Assembly (NCBI GenBank): GCA_964562015.1
Contig: CAZLRH010000003.1
Coordinates: 62,001 to 126,000 of the forward strand
Direction of reading: 5' to 3'
DNA length: 64,000 nucleotides
Source of the DNA: CAZLRH01 sp964562015
GTDB lineage: Bacteria > Verrucomicrobiota > Verrucomicrobiia > Opitutales > JABDGR01
Numbering within the stretch: position 1 is the first letter of the stretch; each line of letters begins with the position of its first letter. Position numbers and translations under genes: made by a program. Positions 50,190 through 60,008 of the stretch are shown one piece after another. The notes beneath the pieces are model-generated. The model worked only from the letters and a program-made list of their open reading frames with translations. It searched no databases and was not told where the DNA came from.

Positions 50190-51557
50190 ATGTCTCGGAT
50201 TTACCGCATCTTTCGGATGGCCCTGCATGCGCTGCGGCGCAATGTGATGCGGTCCCTGCTGACTTGCCTCGGCATCATCATCGGCGTCGCGGCCGTCATC
50301 GCGATCATCGAGATCGGCCACGGTTCCTCCTACGCCATCCAGCAGGCCATCGCGACGCTTGGGGCCAACGTCATTCAAATTGACCCGAGCGGGCTTTCCG
50401 TCGGCGGTGTCAGCACCGGCACGGGTGGAAGCATCACGCTGGTGCCGGCAGACAGCGACGCCATCGGGCGCGAGTGCCCGGCGGTGCAGTGGACAGCCCC
50501 AAGCGTGGATTGCCGCGCGCAGGCGGTGTACGGCAACCGCAACTGGTCACCCCGCAACATTCTCGGCACCACGCCGGCCTACTTGCAGATTCGGGATTGG
50601 GCGGATTTGCAGGAGGGCGCGTGTTTTACGGATGAGGATGTGCGCGAGGCCGCCGGCGTTTGCCTCATCGGCCAGACTCCGGCCCGCGAATTATTTCAGG
50701 GCGAGTCGCCGGTGGGCCAGGAGGTGCGCGTCAAAAATGTGCGGCTCAAAGTGCTCGGTGTGCTCAAGGCCAAGGGCGCCAACACCGCGGGTCAGGACCA
50801 GGACGATTTTTTCATTGCCCCCTGGACGACCGTGAAATTCCGGCTATCCAGCATCCGCAACATTTCGAGCGGTGCGGCCACGGCGGCCCCAGCCAAACCG
50901 GTGGCCTCGGGCCAGCTTTATCCGAGCCAGGCGGTGCAGCTTTATCTCGCGCAGTCGGCCTTGCAGGCGGTGGACACCCCGCAGATGGCGCGGTTCGAGG
51001 ACATTGATGACCTCTGGGTTTCCGCCCGTTCGCCAGGAGAGGTGGCGGCGGCCATGGAACAGGCCCGCACGGTGTTGCGCACCCGGCATCAACTCACTGC
51101 CGACATGCCCGATGATTTCAATATGCGCGACCTGGCCGAAATCTCGGAGGCCCGCACCGCCACCACGCGCATGGTCGCCCGTCTGCTCTTTTGGGTCGCG
51201 CTGATTTCGCTGATGGTCGGCGGCGTCGGCGTCATGAACATCATGCTCGTCTCCGTGACCGAGCGGACGCGCGAAATCGGCCTGCGCATGGCGGTCGGCG
51301 CCCGCGCCCGCGACATCCTCCTGCAATTTTTGCTGGAAGCCCTGCTGTTGTGCCTGGGCGGCGGCCTCACGGGCATCCTTGTCGGGCGCGCGGCGTCCAT
51401 TATCGTCACCGCCCTTTTGCACTGGCCAACCCTGCCTTCCCTCTCCGCCGTCTTTATCGCGGTCGGAGTCTCGGCCACCGTCGGCCTCGTGTTCGGCTAT
51501 TATCCCGCCTGGAAAGCGTCGCGGATGGACCCCATCGAGGCGCTGCGGTATGAATAG
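50190..51557 (+). CDS. ABC transporter permease, MacB family
   Basis: 455 residues from ATG 50190. N-terminal helix SLLTCLGIIIGVAAVIAIIE (about 21-40), a periplasmic MacB_PCD domain (about 45-320), and three C-terminal helices. GGVGVMNIMLVSVTERTREI and GLRMAVGARARDI are the FtsX/MacB motifs. PIEALRYE ends it. The matching ATPase and membrane-fusion protein are not adjacent. Divergent from rcnA and convergent with the solenoid array. Confidence 0.9.
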   Translation: MSRIYRIFRMALHALRRNVMRSLLTCLGIIIGVAAVIAIIEIGHGSSYAIQQAIATLGANVIQIDPSGLSVGGVSTGTGGSITLVPADSDAIGRECPAVQWTAPSVDCRAQAVYGNRNWSPRNILGTTPAYLQIRDWADLQEGACFTDEDVREAAGVCLIGQTPARELFQGESPVGQEVRVKNVRLKVLGVLKAKGANTAGQDQDDFFIAPWTTVKFRLSSIRNISSGAATAAPAKPVASGQLYPSQAVQLYLAQSALQAVDTPQMARFEDIDDLWVSARSPGEVAAAMEQARTVLRTRHQLTADMPDDFNMRDLAEISEARTATTRMVARLLFWVALISLMVGGVGVMNIMLVSVTERTREIGLRMAVGARARDILLQFLLEALLLCLGGGLTGILVGRAASIIVTALLHWPTLPSLSAVFIAVGVSATVGLVFGYYPAWKASRMDPIEALRYE

Positions 51558-51583
51558 GGTGTCCGATTAATACGTTTTATCCC

Positions 51584-53497
51584 TCACGGTTGTGCTGGAC
51601 GCGCGAGGCGTTGGATGGTTTGGAGCAGCGCGGCGCGCTGGTTGGCGTTCACATTGGCGGTTTGCACCGCATTGGTCGCCGCCGTGGGGTCCGTCCGCGC
51701 CCACTGGGTGACGACGCGGCTGATCTGCGTATTGCGTTGGGCGGCGGCGCTGATGCTGGCGGCCCAGTTGAAGGCGGTCGCCGGATCCGTTTTGAGCGCG
51801 AGGGTAATGATTTGGGACGCGCCGGCATCACGAGCGGTGCCCGGCGGCAGCGAGGAGACCCACTGGGAGGCCGCCAGCTCGTCTTGCACCAACCAGGCGC
51901 TCACAGCATTGCCAATGGCGGTGGCTTGCAAGGCCGGTCGATCGGCCAGTGTATCATAAAAAACCGGCGCGGCGGCCGCGGCATCGGAAGCCGGCCAGCG
52001 TTGGATCAACAGGTTGATGGCATTGGTGCGGGGGCCGCCGGCGGGCAGGTTCAGGGCGTCCTGCCAGCCGCTGTTATTGGCCATTTCGATGGCATTTCCG
52101 GCGATGAGCGTAGTCTTGAGATTTCCGTCGGGCAAGGAGTCCACCCAGGCCATCGCGCTGGCATGGTCGGCGCTGGCCCAGGTGGTAAACATTGCGCCCA
52201 CGGCATTATTGTAATACGCCACGCCATTCATTTCCGACGTGACGAATCCGCTGGCGGCGGCCGGATCGCTCAATGTCCAAACGTAAATCAACTGGCGGGC
52301 GGCCAGCACCACGGGATTGTTCGCCTGGTTCGGTGCCGGCAAAGAACTTACCCACGTCAGCGCCCCGGGCGTGTCCAACTGGCCCCAGTTGATGGCAATG
52401 GCACTCATGGCCTTGTTGCGCACCGCCGGGTCGGAAATCAAATCGAGTTTTGTGGAGGCCAGTTGCGGATTGGTCCGGCTCATCAAGGCCAGCATGTCCT
52501 GGATGGCCGCATCGTGCGCGGGCGTCGACGGAAAATCCTCCACCCACGCCAGCGCGGCATCGGGATCGTTTTGGCCCCAGGCCGCCGCCAGCGCGATGGC
52601 GAGATCATTGCGGTCCGCCGCGCGGGGCAGGTTGGTGACGAAATTGATGGCGGCCTGGGGATTCTGCTGGGCCAGATTCGCCACCGCATACGCGAGCGCC
52701 CCGTTGCGCACGCTGCCGAGGGGCAGCGAGGCCGCCCAATTCAGCGCGGCCTCCGGGTCTCTTTGCGCCCAGCCCTGGAGCGCATTGTCGAGGGCGACAA
52801 AGCGGTTGGCGGCTGCCGGCAGGCTCAGGGCGGCGGTGGCCGCGGCCAGCGGGTCGCGCGCCGCCCAATTCCTAAAAATGGGACTGATTAACCGTACGTC
52901 CTGTTGGTTGGTGGGGAGATCGAGAAAAAACGCGAGCGCCTTTTGCGGGTCGTTGTTGGTCATGTTGGCCAGGGTCGTCTCCAACAACCGCTGGCGCAGC
53001 ACCACGTCGTCAATCTGGTTCAAGGCGGCCAGGGCCGCGGCCGGATCGGTGCTGGCCCAGGAATTAAACAGCGATTCCAGAATGGGCCCGCGCCCCTCGG
53101 TGTTCGAGATTTTTTTGGCCCAGGCCAGCGTCCCGGCGGGATCCAGTTGCACGAGCCGCGCCAGCAGGACGGACAAGGTCATCTGGTTGTCCTCATCCAT
53201 TGTGCGCAGGCCCAGTTTTTGGACCAGGACATGCAAATCCTCGGCCTTCAGCTCGCCGGCATAATCGAGCAGCGCGCGCATCCGCTCCATGCGGTCGGGG
53301 ATAGCCAAAATGGAGGCGAAGTCGGACGGCGTCGGGGGCGGGGATTCCGTGGTCGCCGGTTTTTCCGCCGCCGCCGGCAGGTTTCCACTCAGCAGCGCCA
53401 GTTTCGCCAGCAGTTCCTTATGCTCGTGCGATTGCCACACGAGGGTGGCCACGCCGAGCACTGTGACTGCAACGAGGGATAGGAATATCTTGTGCAT
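51584..53497 (-). CDS. Membrane-anchored alpha-solenoid protein A (array of four)
   Basis: 637 residues. N-terminal membrane helix FLSLVAVTVLGVATLVW (5-21) and a short coiled segment (HKELLAKLALLSGNLP). From about residue 90 to the end there are about 16 helical repeats of 32-36 residues, consensus DPxAALxWxxxLPxxxxRxxAxxxxxxxWAx (for example RDPEAALNWAASLPLGSVRN). Repeats use a Trp pair and a Leu-Pro turn, giving an HEAT/TPR-like superhelix. No enzymatic motif seen. Last gene of the array; product faces the periplasm by topology. Confidence 0.82.
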   Translation of the reverse strand: MHKIFLSLVAVTVLGVATLVWQSHEHKELLAKLALLSGNLPAAAEKPATTESPPPTPSDFASILAIPDRMERMRALLDYAGELKAEDLHVLVQKLGLRTMDEDNQMTLSVLLARLVQLDPAGTLAWAKKISNTEGRGPILESLFNSWASTDPAAALAALNQIDDVVLRQRLLETTLANMTNNDPQKALAFFLDLPTNQQDVRLISPIFRNWAARDPLAAATAALSLPAAANRFVALDNALQGWAQRDPEAALNWAASLPLGSVRNGALAYAVANLAQQNPQAAINFVTNLPRAADRNDLAIALAAAWGQNDPDAALAWVEDFPSTPAHDAAIQDMLALMSRTNPQLASTKLDLISDPAVRNKAMSAIAINWGQLDTPGALTWVSSLPAPNQANNPVVLAARQLIYVWTLSDPAAASGFVTSEMNGVAYYNNAVGAMFTTWASADHASAMAWVDSLPDGNLKTTLIAGNAIEMANNSGWQDALNLPAGGPRTNAINLLIQRWPASDAAAAAPVFYDTLADRPALQATAIGNAVSAWLVQDELAASQWVSSLPPGTARDAGASQIITLALKTDPATAFNWAASISAAAQRNTQISRVVTQWARTDPTAATNAVQTANVNANQRAALLQTIQRLARPAQP

Positions 53498-53569
53498 CGG
53501 CGGGGCGGCGGCTGTTTTTGCAAAAGCAATAAATCGGAATATTCTGGCTTTGTCGGGAAGCGCTGCGGT

Positions 53570-55495
53570 TTAATTGGCGGGCGAAATATTGGGCGGCAAG
53601 TTGGCGAGTCGTTGAATAAAATTCAGCAGGCCGGTGCGCTCGGCTGGAGTGAAATTGGCATTTTGCACGGCAGTTATGGCGGCGGTGGCGTCAGTCGCCG
53701 CCCATTGGGAGAGCACGCGGTTAATTTGCGCATTGCGTTGGACCGCGGTGCTCATGCTCGCCGCCCAATTAAAGGCGGTGGCCGGGTCTGTCTTCAGGGT
53801 CAGGTCAATGATGGGCATTGTGGCCGCATCCCGGGCGTTGCCCGAGGGCAGGGACGCCACCCATTGTGAGGCCGCTTGCTCATCCTGGTTCAGCCACGCG
53901 GTTACGGCGTTGCTGACAGCGGTCGCTTGCATGGGAGGCCGATTGGCCAGCGTCTCGTAAAAAACGGGGGCGGCGGCGGCGGCATCGGACTCCGACCAGC
54001 GTTGGATCAATAAATTGAGGGCATTGTTGCGGATCGGACCGCTGGGCAGCCGCAGGGCCTGCTTCCACCCGGTCGCATTTGGCGATTCGACGGCATTGCC
54101 ACTGGAGATGCTGGTCTTGAGGCTGCCGGGCGGCAATTGGTTTATCCAAGCCTTGGCGCTGTCCAAATCCGCGCTTTCCCAAACGTTCACCACCGCGCCC
54201 ACCGCACTGTTAAAATAAGGCACGTCCGTCATTTTGTCGGTGATAAATTGGGCCGCGGTGGCCGGATCGCTCAGCGCCCAACTGTAAATCAACTGTCGCG
54301 CCGTCGCCGCGGTGGGATCGCCACTCTGGTTGGTCGCGGGCAAGGTGCTCAGCCAAGCCAACGCACCGGGGGTGTCCTTTGGGCCCCAATTTGCGGCAAT
54401 TTCATTGATGGTTTTGTCGCGCAAGGCAGCACCGGTAATCAAATCGACTTTGGAAGAGGCCTGCTGCGGATCGGTCCGGCTCATCAGCGCCAGCATGTCG
54501 TGAATGGCGGCATCGTGCGCGGGAGACGACGGAAAATCCTCCACCCACGCCAGCGCTCCGTCTGGGTCATTTTGGCCCCAGGCCGCCGCCAGGGTTATGG
54601 AAAGGTCGGTGCGGTCAGCGGCCCGCGGCAGGCTGTTGACAAAAGCAATCGCCGCCTGGGGATCTTGCCGGGCCAAATTAGACACCGAGAAGTTCAGCGC
54701 CTCCTGGCGGACGCTTCCGCTGGGCAAGGTCGACGCCCAATTGAGGGCAGCCTCCGGGTCTTTTTGCGCCCAGCCTTGGAGCGCGCTGTCGAGGGCGGCA
54801 AACCGGTTGGCCGACGCCGGCAGGTTCAGGGCCGCGGTGGCCGCCGCCAGCGGGTCGCGCGCGGCCCAATTCCTAAAAATAGGGATGACTAATTTTTCGT
54901 CTTGTTGGCTGGCGGGGAGGCTGAGGAAAAACGCGAGGGCCCCTTGCGGGTCGTTGTTGGTCATGTTGGCCAGGGTCGTCTCCAGCAACCGCTGGCGCAG
55001 CACCACGTCGTCAATCTGGTTCAATGCCGCCAGCGCCGCGGCCGGGTCCGTGCTGGACCAGGAATTAAAGAGCGTCTCCAAAATGGCGCCGCGTCCTTCG
55101 GTGTTGAGCAGGGTTTTGGCCCAGGCCAGCGTGCCCGCCGGATCAAATTCCACGAGTCGCGCCAGCAGGACGGACAAGGCAATCTGGTTGTCTTCGTTCA
55201 TCGTCCGCTGGCCGAGCTTTTGGACCAACGCGTGCAACTCGTCGGCCTGCATTTCGCCGGCATAACTAACGAGCGCGCGCATCCGCTCCAAACGGTCGGC
55301 GATGGCCAAAATGGAGGCAAAATTAGAGGGGCCGGTAGGGGCGGCGTTTTCCTCGGCGGGTTTTTCCGCCGCCGGCAGATTTCCACTCAGCAGCGCCAGT
55401 TTCGCCAGCAATCTTTCATGCTCGTGCGATTGCCACACGAGCGCGCCCACGCCGAGCACGATTACTGCAACCAACGAGAGGAAGGTCTTGGGCAT
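53570..55495 (-). CDS. Membrane-anchored alpha-solenoid protein B (array of four)
   Basis: 641 residues. N-terminal anchor LVAVIVLGVGALVW and HERLLAKLALLSGNLP as in A. The repeat region is colinear with A, with the same NQIDDVVLRQRLLETTLANM and WVEDFPSSPAHDAAIHDML segments, so A and B are close duplicates. Two segments of A and B DNA are nearly identical (52944-53023 and 54945-55024). Gap to A is 72 bases. Confidence 0.82.
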   Translation of the reverse strand: MPKTFLSLVAVIVLGVGALVWQSHEHERLLAKLALLSGNLPAAEKPAEENAAPTGPSNFASILAIADRLERMRALVSYAGEMQADELHALVQKLGQRTMNEDNQIALSVLLARLVEFDPAGTLAWAKTLLNTEGRGAILETLFNSWSSTDPAAALAALNQIDDVVLRQRLLETTLANMTNNDPQGALAFFLSLPASQQDEKLVIPIFRNWAARDPLAAATAALNLPASANRFAALDSALQGWAQKDPEAALNWASTLPSGSVRQEALNFSVSNLARQDPQAAIAFVNSLPRAADRTDLSITLAAAWGQNDPDGALAWVEDFPSSPAHDAAIHDMLALMSRTDPQQASSKVDLITGAALRDKTINEIAANWGPKDTPGALAWLSTLPATNQSGDPTAATARQLIYSWALSDPATAAQFITDKMTDVPYFNSAVGAVVNVWESADLDSAKAWINQLPPGSLKTSISSGNAVESPNATGWKQALRLPSGPIRNNALNLLIQRWSESDAAAAAPVFYETLANRPPMQATAVSNAVTAWLNQDEQAASQWVASLPSGNARDAATMPIIDLTLKTDPATAFNWAASMSTAVQRNAQINRVLSQWAATDATAAITAVQNANFTPAERTGLLNFIQRLANLPPNISPAN

Positions 55496-55569
55496 CGGTG
55501 GGGCGCTGGAATGGGTGGAAAAACAAAAAGTGGGTCCGGTGGATTTGTCGGGAGAAAGGAGGTTTAATT

Positions 55570-57492
55570 TCAGCGAGCGATGCCGGGAGCAGGATTGGCC
55601 GCCCGTTCGATGGTGCGGAGGAGCAATGCACGCTGGGGTTCGGTGACATTGGCGGTTTGCGCTGCGTTAGTCGCGGCGGTGGGGTCGGTGCTCGCCCACT
55701 GCGTAATGACGCGCTGATACTGGGCGTTGCGCTGGGCGGGGGAGGACAGGCTGCTGGCCCAGTTGAAGGCGGTCGCCGGATCGGTTTTGAGCCCGAGCGT
55801 GATGATTTGGGTTGTGCCGGCATCCCGCGCGCTACCCGGAGGCAAAGAAGAGACCCACTGGGAGGCCGCTTGCTCATCCTGATCCAGCCACGTGCTCACG
55901 GCGGTGCCGATGGCGGTGGTTTGGAGGACCGGATTGTTGTCCAAGGAAGTGAGGAAAGCAGTGGCGGCCGCTTCCGGATCTGTGGTGGGCCAGCGGCGGA
56001 TAATGACATTGAGGGCGTTATTCTTGGCTGCGCTACTCGGCAGGCTTCTGGCCATTTCCCAGCCCTGCGCATTGGACAATTCGATAGATTGCCCGGAAAT
56101 AAGATAGTTCTTAAGGCCTCCTTCCGGCAGGGCTTGGACCCAATCCAAGGCACCCTGCCTGTTTGCGCTCCCCCAAGTCGTCACCATTGCGCCCATGGCG
56201 GTATCATAATAAGGTACTTTCGACATGTTGGTCATCAAGAAGTCCGCAGTCGCTGCGGGATCGCTCAGCGCCCAGCGGTAAATCAACTGCCGCGCCGTCG
56301 CGGTCGTGGGATCGCCACTCTGGCTGGAGCCTGGCAAGGTGCTCACCCAAGTCAACGCGGCGGGGGTGTCCATTTGGCCCCAATTGGCGGCAATCTCACT
56401 GATCGTATTGTTGCGCACCTCCGGGTCGGAAATCAGTCCAAGTTTGGTGGAGGCCAGTTGCGGATTCGTCCGGCTCATCAAGGCCAGCATGTCGTGAATG
56501 GCGGCATCATGCGCGGGCGTCGACGGAAAATCCTCCACCCAGGCCAGCGCGGCGTCGGGATCGTTTTGCCCCCAGGCCGCCGCGAGGGCGATGGCGAGAT
56601 CATTGCGGTCCGCCGCGTGGGGCACGCTCTCGACAAAAGCAATCGCGGCCTGGGGATTTTGTTGCGCCAAATGGGCAATGGCAAAGGCCAGCGCCTCATT
56701 GCGGACGCTGCCATTGGGCAGAGTGGACGCCCAATTCAGCGCGCCCTCCGGGTCCTTCTTTGCCCAGCCCTGGAGCGCGCTGTCGAGGGCGACAAAGCGG
56801 TTGGCGGCCGCCGGCAGGTTCAGGGCGGCGGTGGCCGCGGCCAGCGGGTCGCGCGCCGCCCAATTTCTAAAAATAGGACTGATTAACGTTTCGTCCTGTT
56901 CGGTGGTGGGAAGTTGCAGGAAGAACGCGAGGGCCTTTTGCGGGTCGTTGTCGGTCATGTTTGCCAGCGTCGTCTGGAGCAGTCGCTGGCGCAGGAGGGC
57001 GTCGTCAATCTGATGGAGCGCCGCGAGCGCGGCGGTCGGGTCCGTGCTCGACCAGGAATTGAAGAAAGACTCCAAAATTGCTCCCCGGCCCTCGGTATTC
57101 AGGATGGTTTTGGCCCAGGCCAGCGTGCCGGCGGGGTCCAGTTGCACCAAGCGCGCGAGCAGGGCCGAGAGCATCATCTGGTTGTCCTCATCCAACGTCC
57201 GTCGGCCCAGCTTTTGGACCAGCGCGTGCAGGTCGTCGGCTTTCATTTCGCCGGCATAGTCGAGCAGCGCGCGCATGCGCTCCAGGCGGTCGGCCATGGC
57301 CAAAATGGAGGCGAAGTTGGATGGTGCCGCGGGCAGCGGTTTTTCCTCGTCCGGCTTTTCGTCCGGCTTCGGCAGGTTGCCGCTCAAAAGTGCCAGTTTC
57401 GCCAGCAGCTTTTCATGGTCGTGCGATTGCACCACGATGGCGGCCACGCCGAGGACCACGAGGAGTACGAGCGCTAGAAAAGGCCTTAGCAT
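55570..57492 (-). CDS. Membrane-anchored alpha-solenoid protein C (array of four)
   Basis: 640 residues. Anchor ALVLLVVLGVAAIVVQ, then HEKLLAKLALLSGNLPKPDE and a Lys/Glu-rich stretch. Repeats are colinear with A and B (KDPEGALNWASTLPNGSVRN, QNPQAAIAFVESVPHAADRN). Gap to B is 74 bases. No unusual codons. Confidence 0.82.
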   Translation of the reverse strand: MLRPFLALVLLVVLGVAAIVVQSHDHEKLLAKLALLSGNLPKPDEKPDEEKPLPAAPSNFASILAMADRLERMRALLDYAGEMKADDLHALVQKLGRRTLDEDNQMMLSALLARLVQLDPAGTLAWAKTILNTEGRGAILESFFNSWSSTDPTAALAALHQIDDALLRQRLLQTTLANMTDNDPQKALAFFLQLPTTEQDETLISPIFRNWAARDPLAAATAALNLPAAANRFVALDSALQGWAKKDPEGALNWASTLPNGSVRNEALAFAIAHLAQQNPQAAIAFVESVPHAADRNDLAIALAAAWGQNDPDAALAWVEDFPSTPAHDAAIHDMLALMSRTNPQLASTKLGLISDPEVRNNTISEIAANWGQMDTPAALTWVSTLPGSSQSGDPTTATARQLIYRWALSDPAATADFLMTNMSKVPYYDTAMGAMVTTWGSANRQGALDWVQALPEGGLKNYLISGQSIELSNAQGWEMARSLPSSAAKNNALNVIIRRWPTTDPEAAATAFLTSLDNNPVLQTTAIGTAVSTWLDQDEQAASQWVSSLPPGSARDAGTTQIITLGLKTDPATAFNWASSLSSPAQRNAQYQRVITQWASTDPTAATNAAQTANVTEPQRALLLRTIERAANPAPGIAR

Positions 57493-57535
57493 GGGAGTGA
57501 ACAGTAAAAATCAAGGCGCTGAAGGAATTTCAGTT

Positions 57536-59479
57536 CTACTTGCTCAACCGTTGAATCGTGTTCAGCAGGTTGTTCCTTTGGGCCGCCGAGAGATTGGCCG
57601 ACTGCACGGCATCGGTCGCGGCGTTTGGATCGGTCGTGGCCCAAAGGTTCACGGTGCGGGTGATTTGCGCGACGCGTTGCGGCGCGTTGCTAATGCTGGC
57701 CGCCCAATTGAAGGCGGTGGCGGGATCGGTGTGCATGGCGACGCTGACCAATTGCACCGCGCCGGCATCGCGGCCGGGGCCGGGAGGAAGCTGCGCAATC
57801 CATTGCGAGGCGGCGTGCTCGTCTTGCCGCACCCATTGCTGGGCGACCGTGCCGATGGCGGAACTGAGTTGGGGATTGGTTTCGATGGCGCTCATCAGAA
57901 CCGGTGCCGCCGAGGCGGCATCCGCCGCGGCCCACGTCCGGATCACGCTATCCAGCGTTTGTTGCTGGAGCGGCCCGGTCATCGAAGTCATGGCAAATTG
58001 CCAGGAACCCTGGGGATCCTGCCGGGCATTGGCCGTCACGACACTGCCCACCGCCGCTTCCTGGCCGCCATCGGGCGGCAGGGAACGGGCCCACTCCATG
58101 GCGGCCGGGGCATCGGACGACGCCCAAGACGATGCGAGGGCGGTGGCCAGCGTGGTATGAAGATTTCCCGTCGGAATCGTTTCCAAATAACTGGCGGCGG
58201 CATTGGGATCGGCATTGGCCCAATTGCCAAACAACGTGCGCGAGGCGCTAATGCTCGCGGCAGTGGCCGTGCCACTGGCCACGTTGGACTGCAACCAAGC
58301 GAGGGCGCCGGGCATATCCTGCTGGCCCCAATTGAGGCCAATATCCTTGGTCGCGTTGTCCCGCGCGGTCGGGTCTTCGATCCGGTCGAGCGCGCCGATG
58401 GCGGATTTGGGATCCGTGTGGCTCAAATCGGCCAGAATACTCGCGACGGCGGCGTCATGGGTGGACGTGGAGGGAAATCCTTCCACCCACTGGAGTGCGG
58501 CGGCTGGATCGTTTTGGCCCCAAGCGGTCGCGATGGCGTTAAAGTAGCCCAGGCGGTCCTTCGGATTGGTGATGCCAGTGGCGAAAGCGATGGCGGCTTG
58601 CGGATTCTGCTCGGCGAGGTCGCTCACCGCCACAACCACGGAGCGGGACGGAATCCCATTCATCGTGGAGGCCCAATTGAGCGCCGCTTGCGGATCGGTT
58701 TGCGCCCAGCCCATGAGGGCATCTTCAATCGCAAAGACCCGGAGGCGCACGGGCGGCATGTTTAAGGCCGCGTCCACGGCCCCCTGCGGATCTTGCGCGG
58801 CCCAAGTTTGAAAGACGGACTGCATGACTCCGGCCCACGGTTGTCCGGGCGGCAGCGCCATCGCCATGTCCAGGGCCTTTTGGGGGTTGCTGGCGACCAG
58901 ATTGGCCAGCGTGGTTTGCAGGACCTGCGTGCGAATCTGGATGTCGGCAATCTGGCTGATGGATTGCACCGCGGCAAAGGCGTCCAGGCTCGACCAGGCG
59001 TTGTAATAGGACTGCATGATGAGGGCCTTGCCATCCGTATTGGCCAGGGATTTGGCCCAAGCGAGGGTGGGGGCGGGCTCCAACTGCACCAGGCGCGCCA
59101 CGAGAATCGCAATGGCAATACGATTGTCCTCGTTCGGTGCCTGGCGGCCCAAGGCTTCGAGGACTTTGTGCAAATCGCCGGCCTTCATGGCGTGCGCGTA
59201 ATCCAGGAGGCTGCGGAGGCGTTTCATCCGGTCCGGGATGGCGAGGATGGCGGCCAAATCCGCCTGCCCGCCCGCGGCCTCGATTTTCGGCGAGGGCTTG
59301 TTTTGCGCGGCGGCCGCGGCGGCGCCCGTCAACTTATCCAATTGTGCATTGATGTCTGCATTTCCCTGATATTGGAAATAGGCGAACACGGCGACGGCCA
59401 AGGCCGCCACTCCGGCCACCTTGGTCGCAAGTCCCATCCACGGGGGTGAGGAATTTTTAACATTGTCCGGAGTTTTCAT
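57536..59479 (-). CDS. Membrane-anchored alpha-solenoid protein D (first gene of the array)
   Basis: 647 residues, the most divergent of the four. Anchor AGVAALAVAVFAYFQY (about 22-37) follows a longer polar N-terminus, then an Ala-rich linker. Repeats again follow DPxAAxxWxxxLP (QDPQGAVDAALNMPPVRLRV, TDPQAALNWASTMNGIPSRS). It is the first gene of the array; the 209-base gap 59480-59688 to the divergent small gene holds the presumed promoter and a hairpin-like GCGGCCGCTGCGCAAGCGGC (59601-59620). Confidence 0.82.
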   Translation of the reverse strand: MKTPDNVKNSSPPWMGLATKVAGVAALAVAVFAYFQYQGNADINAQLDKLTGAAAAAAQNKPSPKIEAAGGQADLAAILAIPDRMKRLRSLLDYAHAMKAGDLHKVLEALGRQAPNEDNRIAIAILVARLVQLEPAPTLAWAKSLANTDGKALIMQSYYNAWSSLDAFAAVQSISQIADIQIRTQVLQTTLANLVASNPQKALDMAMALPPGQPWAGVMQSVFQTWAAQDPQGAVDAALNMPPVRLRVFAIEDALMGWAQTDPQAALNWASTMNGIPSRSVVVAVSDLAEQNPQAAIAFATGITNPKDRLGYFNAIATAWGQNDPAAALQWVEGFPSTSTHDAAVASILADLSHTDPKSAIGALDRIEDPTARDNATKDIGLNWGQQDMPGALAWLQSNVASGTATAASISASRTLFGNWANADPNAAASYLETIPTGNLHTTLATALASSWASSDAPAAMEWARSLPPDGGQEAAVGSVVTANARQDPQGSWQFAMTSMTGPLQQQTLDSVIRTWAAADAASAAPVLMSAIETNPQLSSAIGTVAQQWVRQDEHAASQWIAQLPPGPGRDAGAVQLVSVAMHTDPATAFNWAASISNAPQRVAQITRTVNLWATTDPNAATDAVQSANLSAAQRNNLLNTIQRLSK

Positions 59480-59688
59480 AGGCGACTCTTTTCCAGTGAG
59501 GGGCTACCATCGGCCAACAAAGAATTATGAGGAATACCAACCTCGTTAGGACGCCAAGGTTGCGCGAATCTTAGGCGGCGGCAAGGGGAAAGGGGCAGGC
59601 GGCCGCTGCGCAAGCGGCGGAGCTGGCAGGATTCTTGCTTAAATTCCCCTTTAACTGCCGCTTTTCTCCGCCGATAGATTAATCAGCC

Positions 59689-59937
59689 ATGAACCATCCG
59701 GCTTTGACGCCCAACCTTAGGCCCGCCAGCGCCCGCCAGCAGGTGGCGCACGGCCCGGTGTTGGAGACTTTAGGGGTGATGTCGGCGATGCTGGGGGGCG
59801 TACTTTTGTTCGGCCTCGCCGCCACGCTCACCGGACTCGCCCTGCTGGTGGCCGGCGGGCTGGCGTGGGTCTCCGGCTGGTGGTGCAATTACGAATCCTG
59901 GTGCGACCGCTGCCGGTCGATTGTCGAACGCGAGTGA
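59689..59937 (+). CDS. Small membrane protein
   Basis: 82 residues. Two hydrophobic segments (VMSAMLGGVLLFGLAATLTG and LALLVAGGLAWVSG) and a C-terminus WWCNYESWCDRCRSIVERE with three Cys. No family known. Divergent from the solenoid array. Confidence 0.55.
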   Translation: MNHPALTPNLRPASARQQVAHGPVLETLGVMSAMLGGVLLFGLAATLTGLALLVAGGLAWVSGWWCNYESWCDRCRSIVERE

Positions 59938-60008
59938 AGGCGTAGTGGCCCGGCTGCTAAAACCGGCATTTCACTCCCGGCCCCGCGCAGCAACGCGGCC
60001 AGGTTTTA

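Noticed and set aside
51584..59479. Regularly recurring short DNA motifs that could suggest a CRISPR-like or tandem-repeat array
   Set aside because: They are the codons of the DPxAAxxW protein repeats and of four paralogous genes; spacing is in-frame and sequences diverge.
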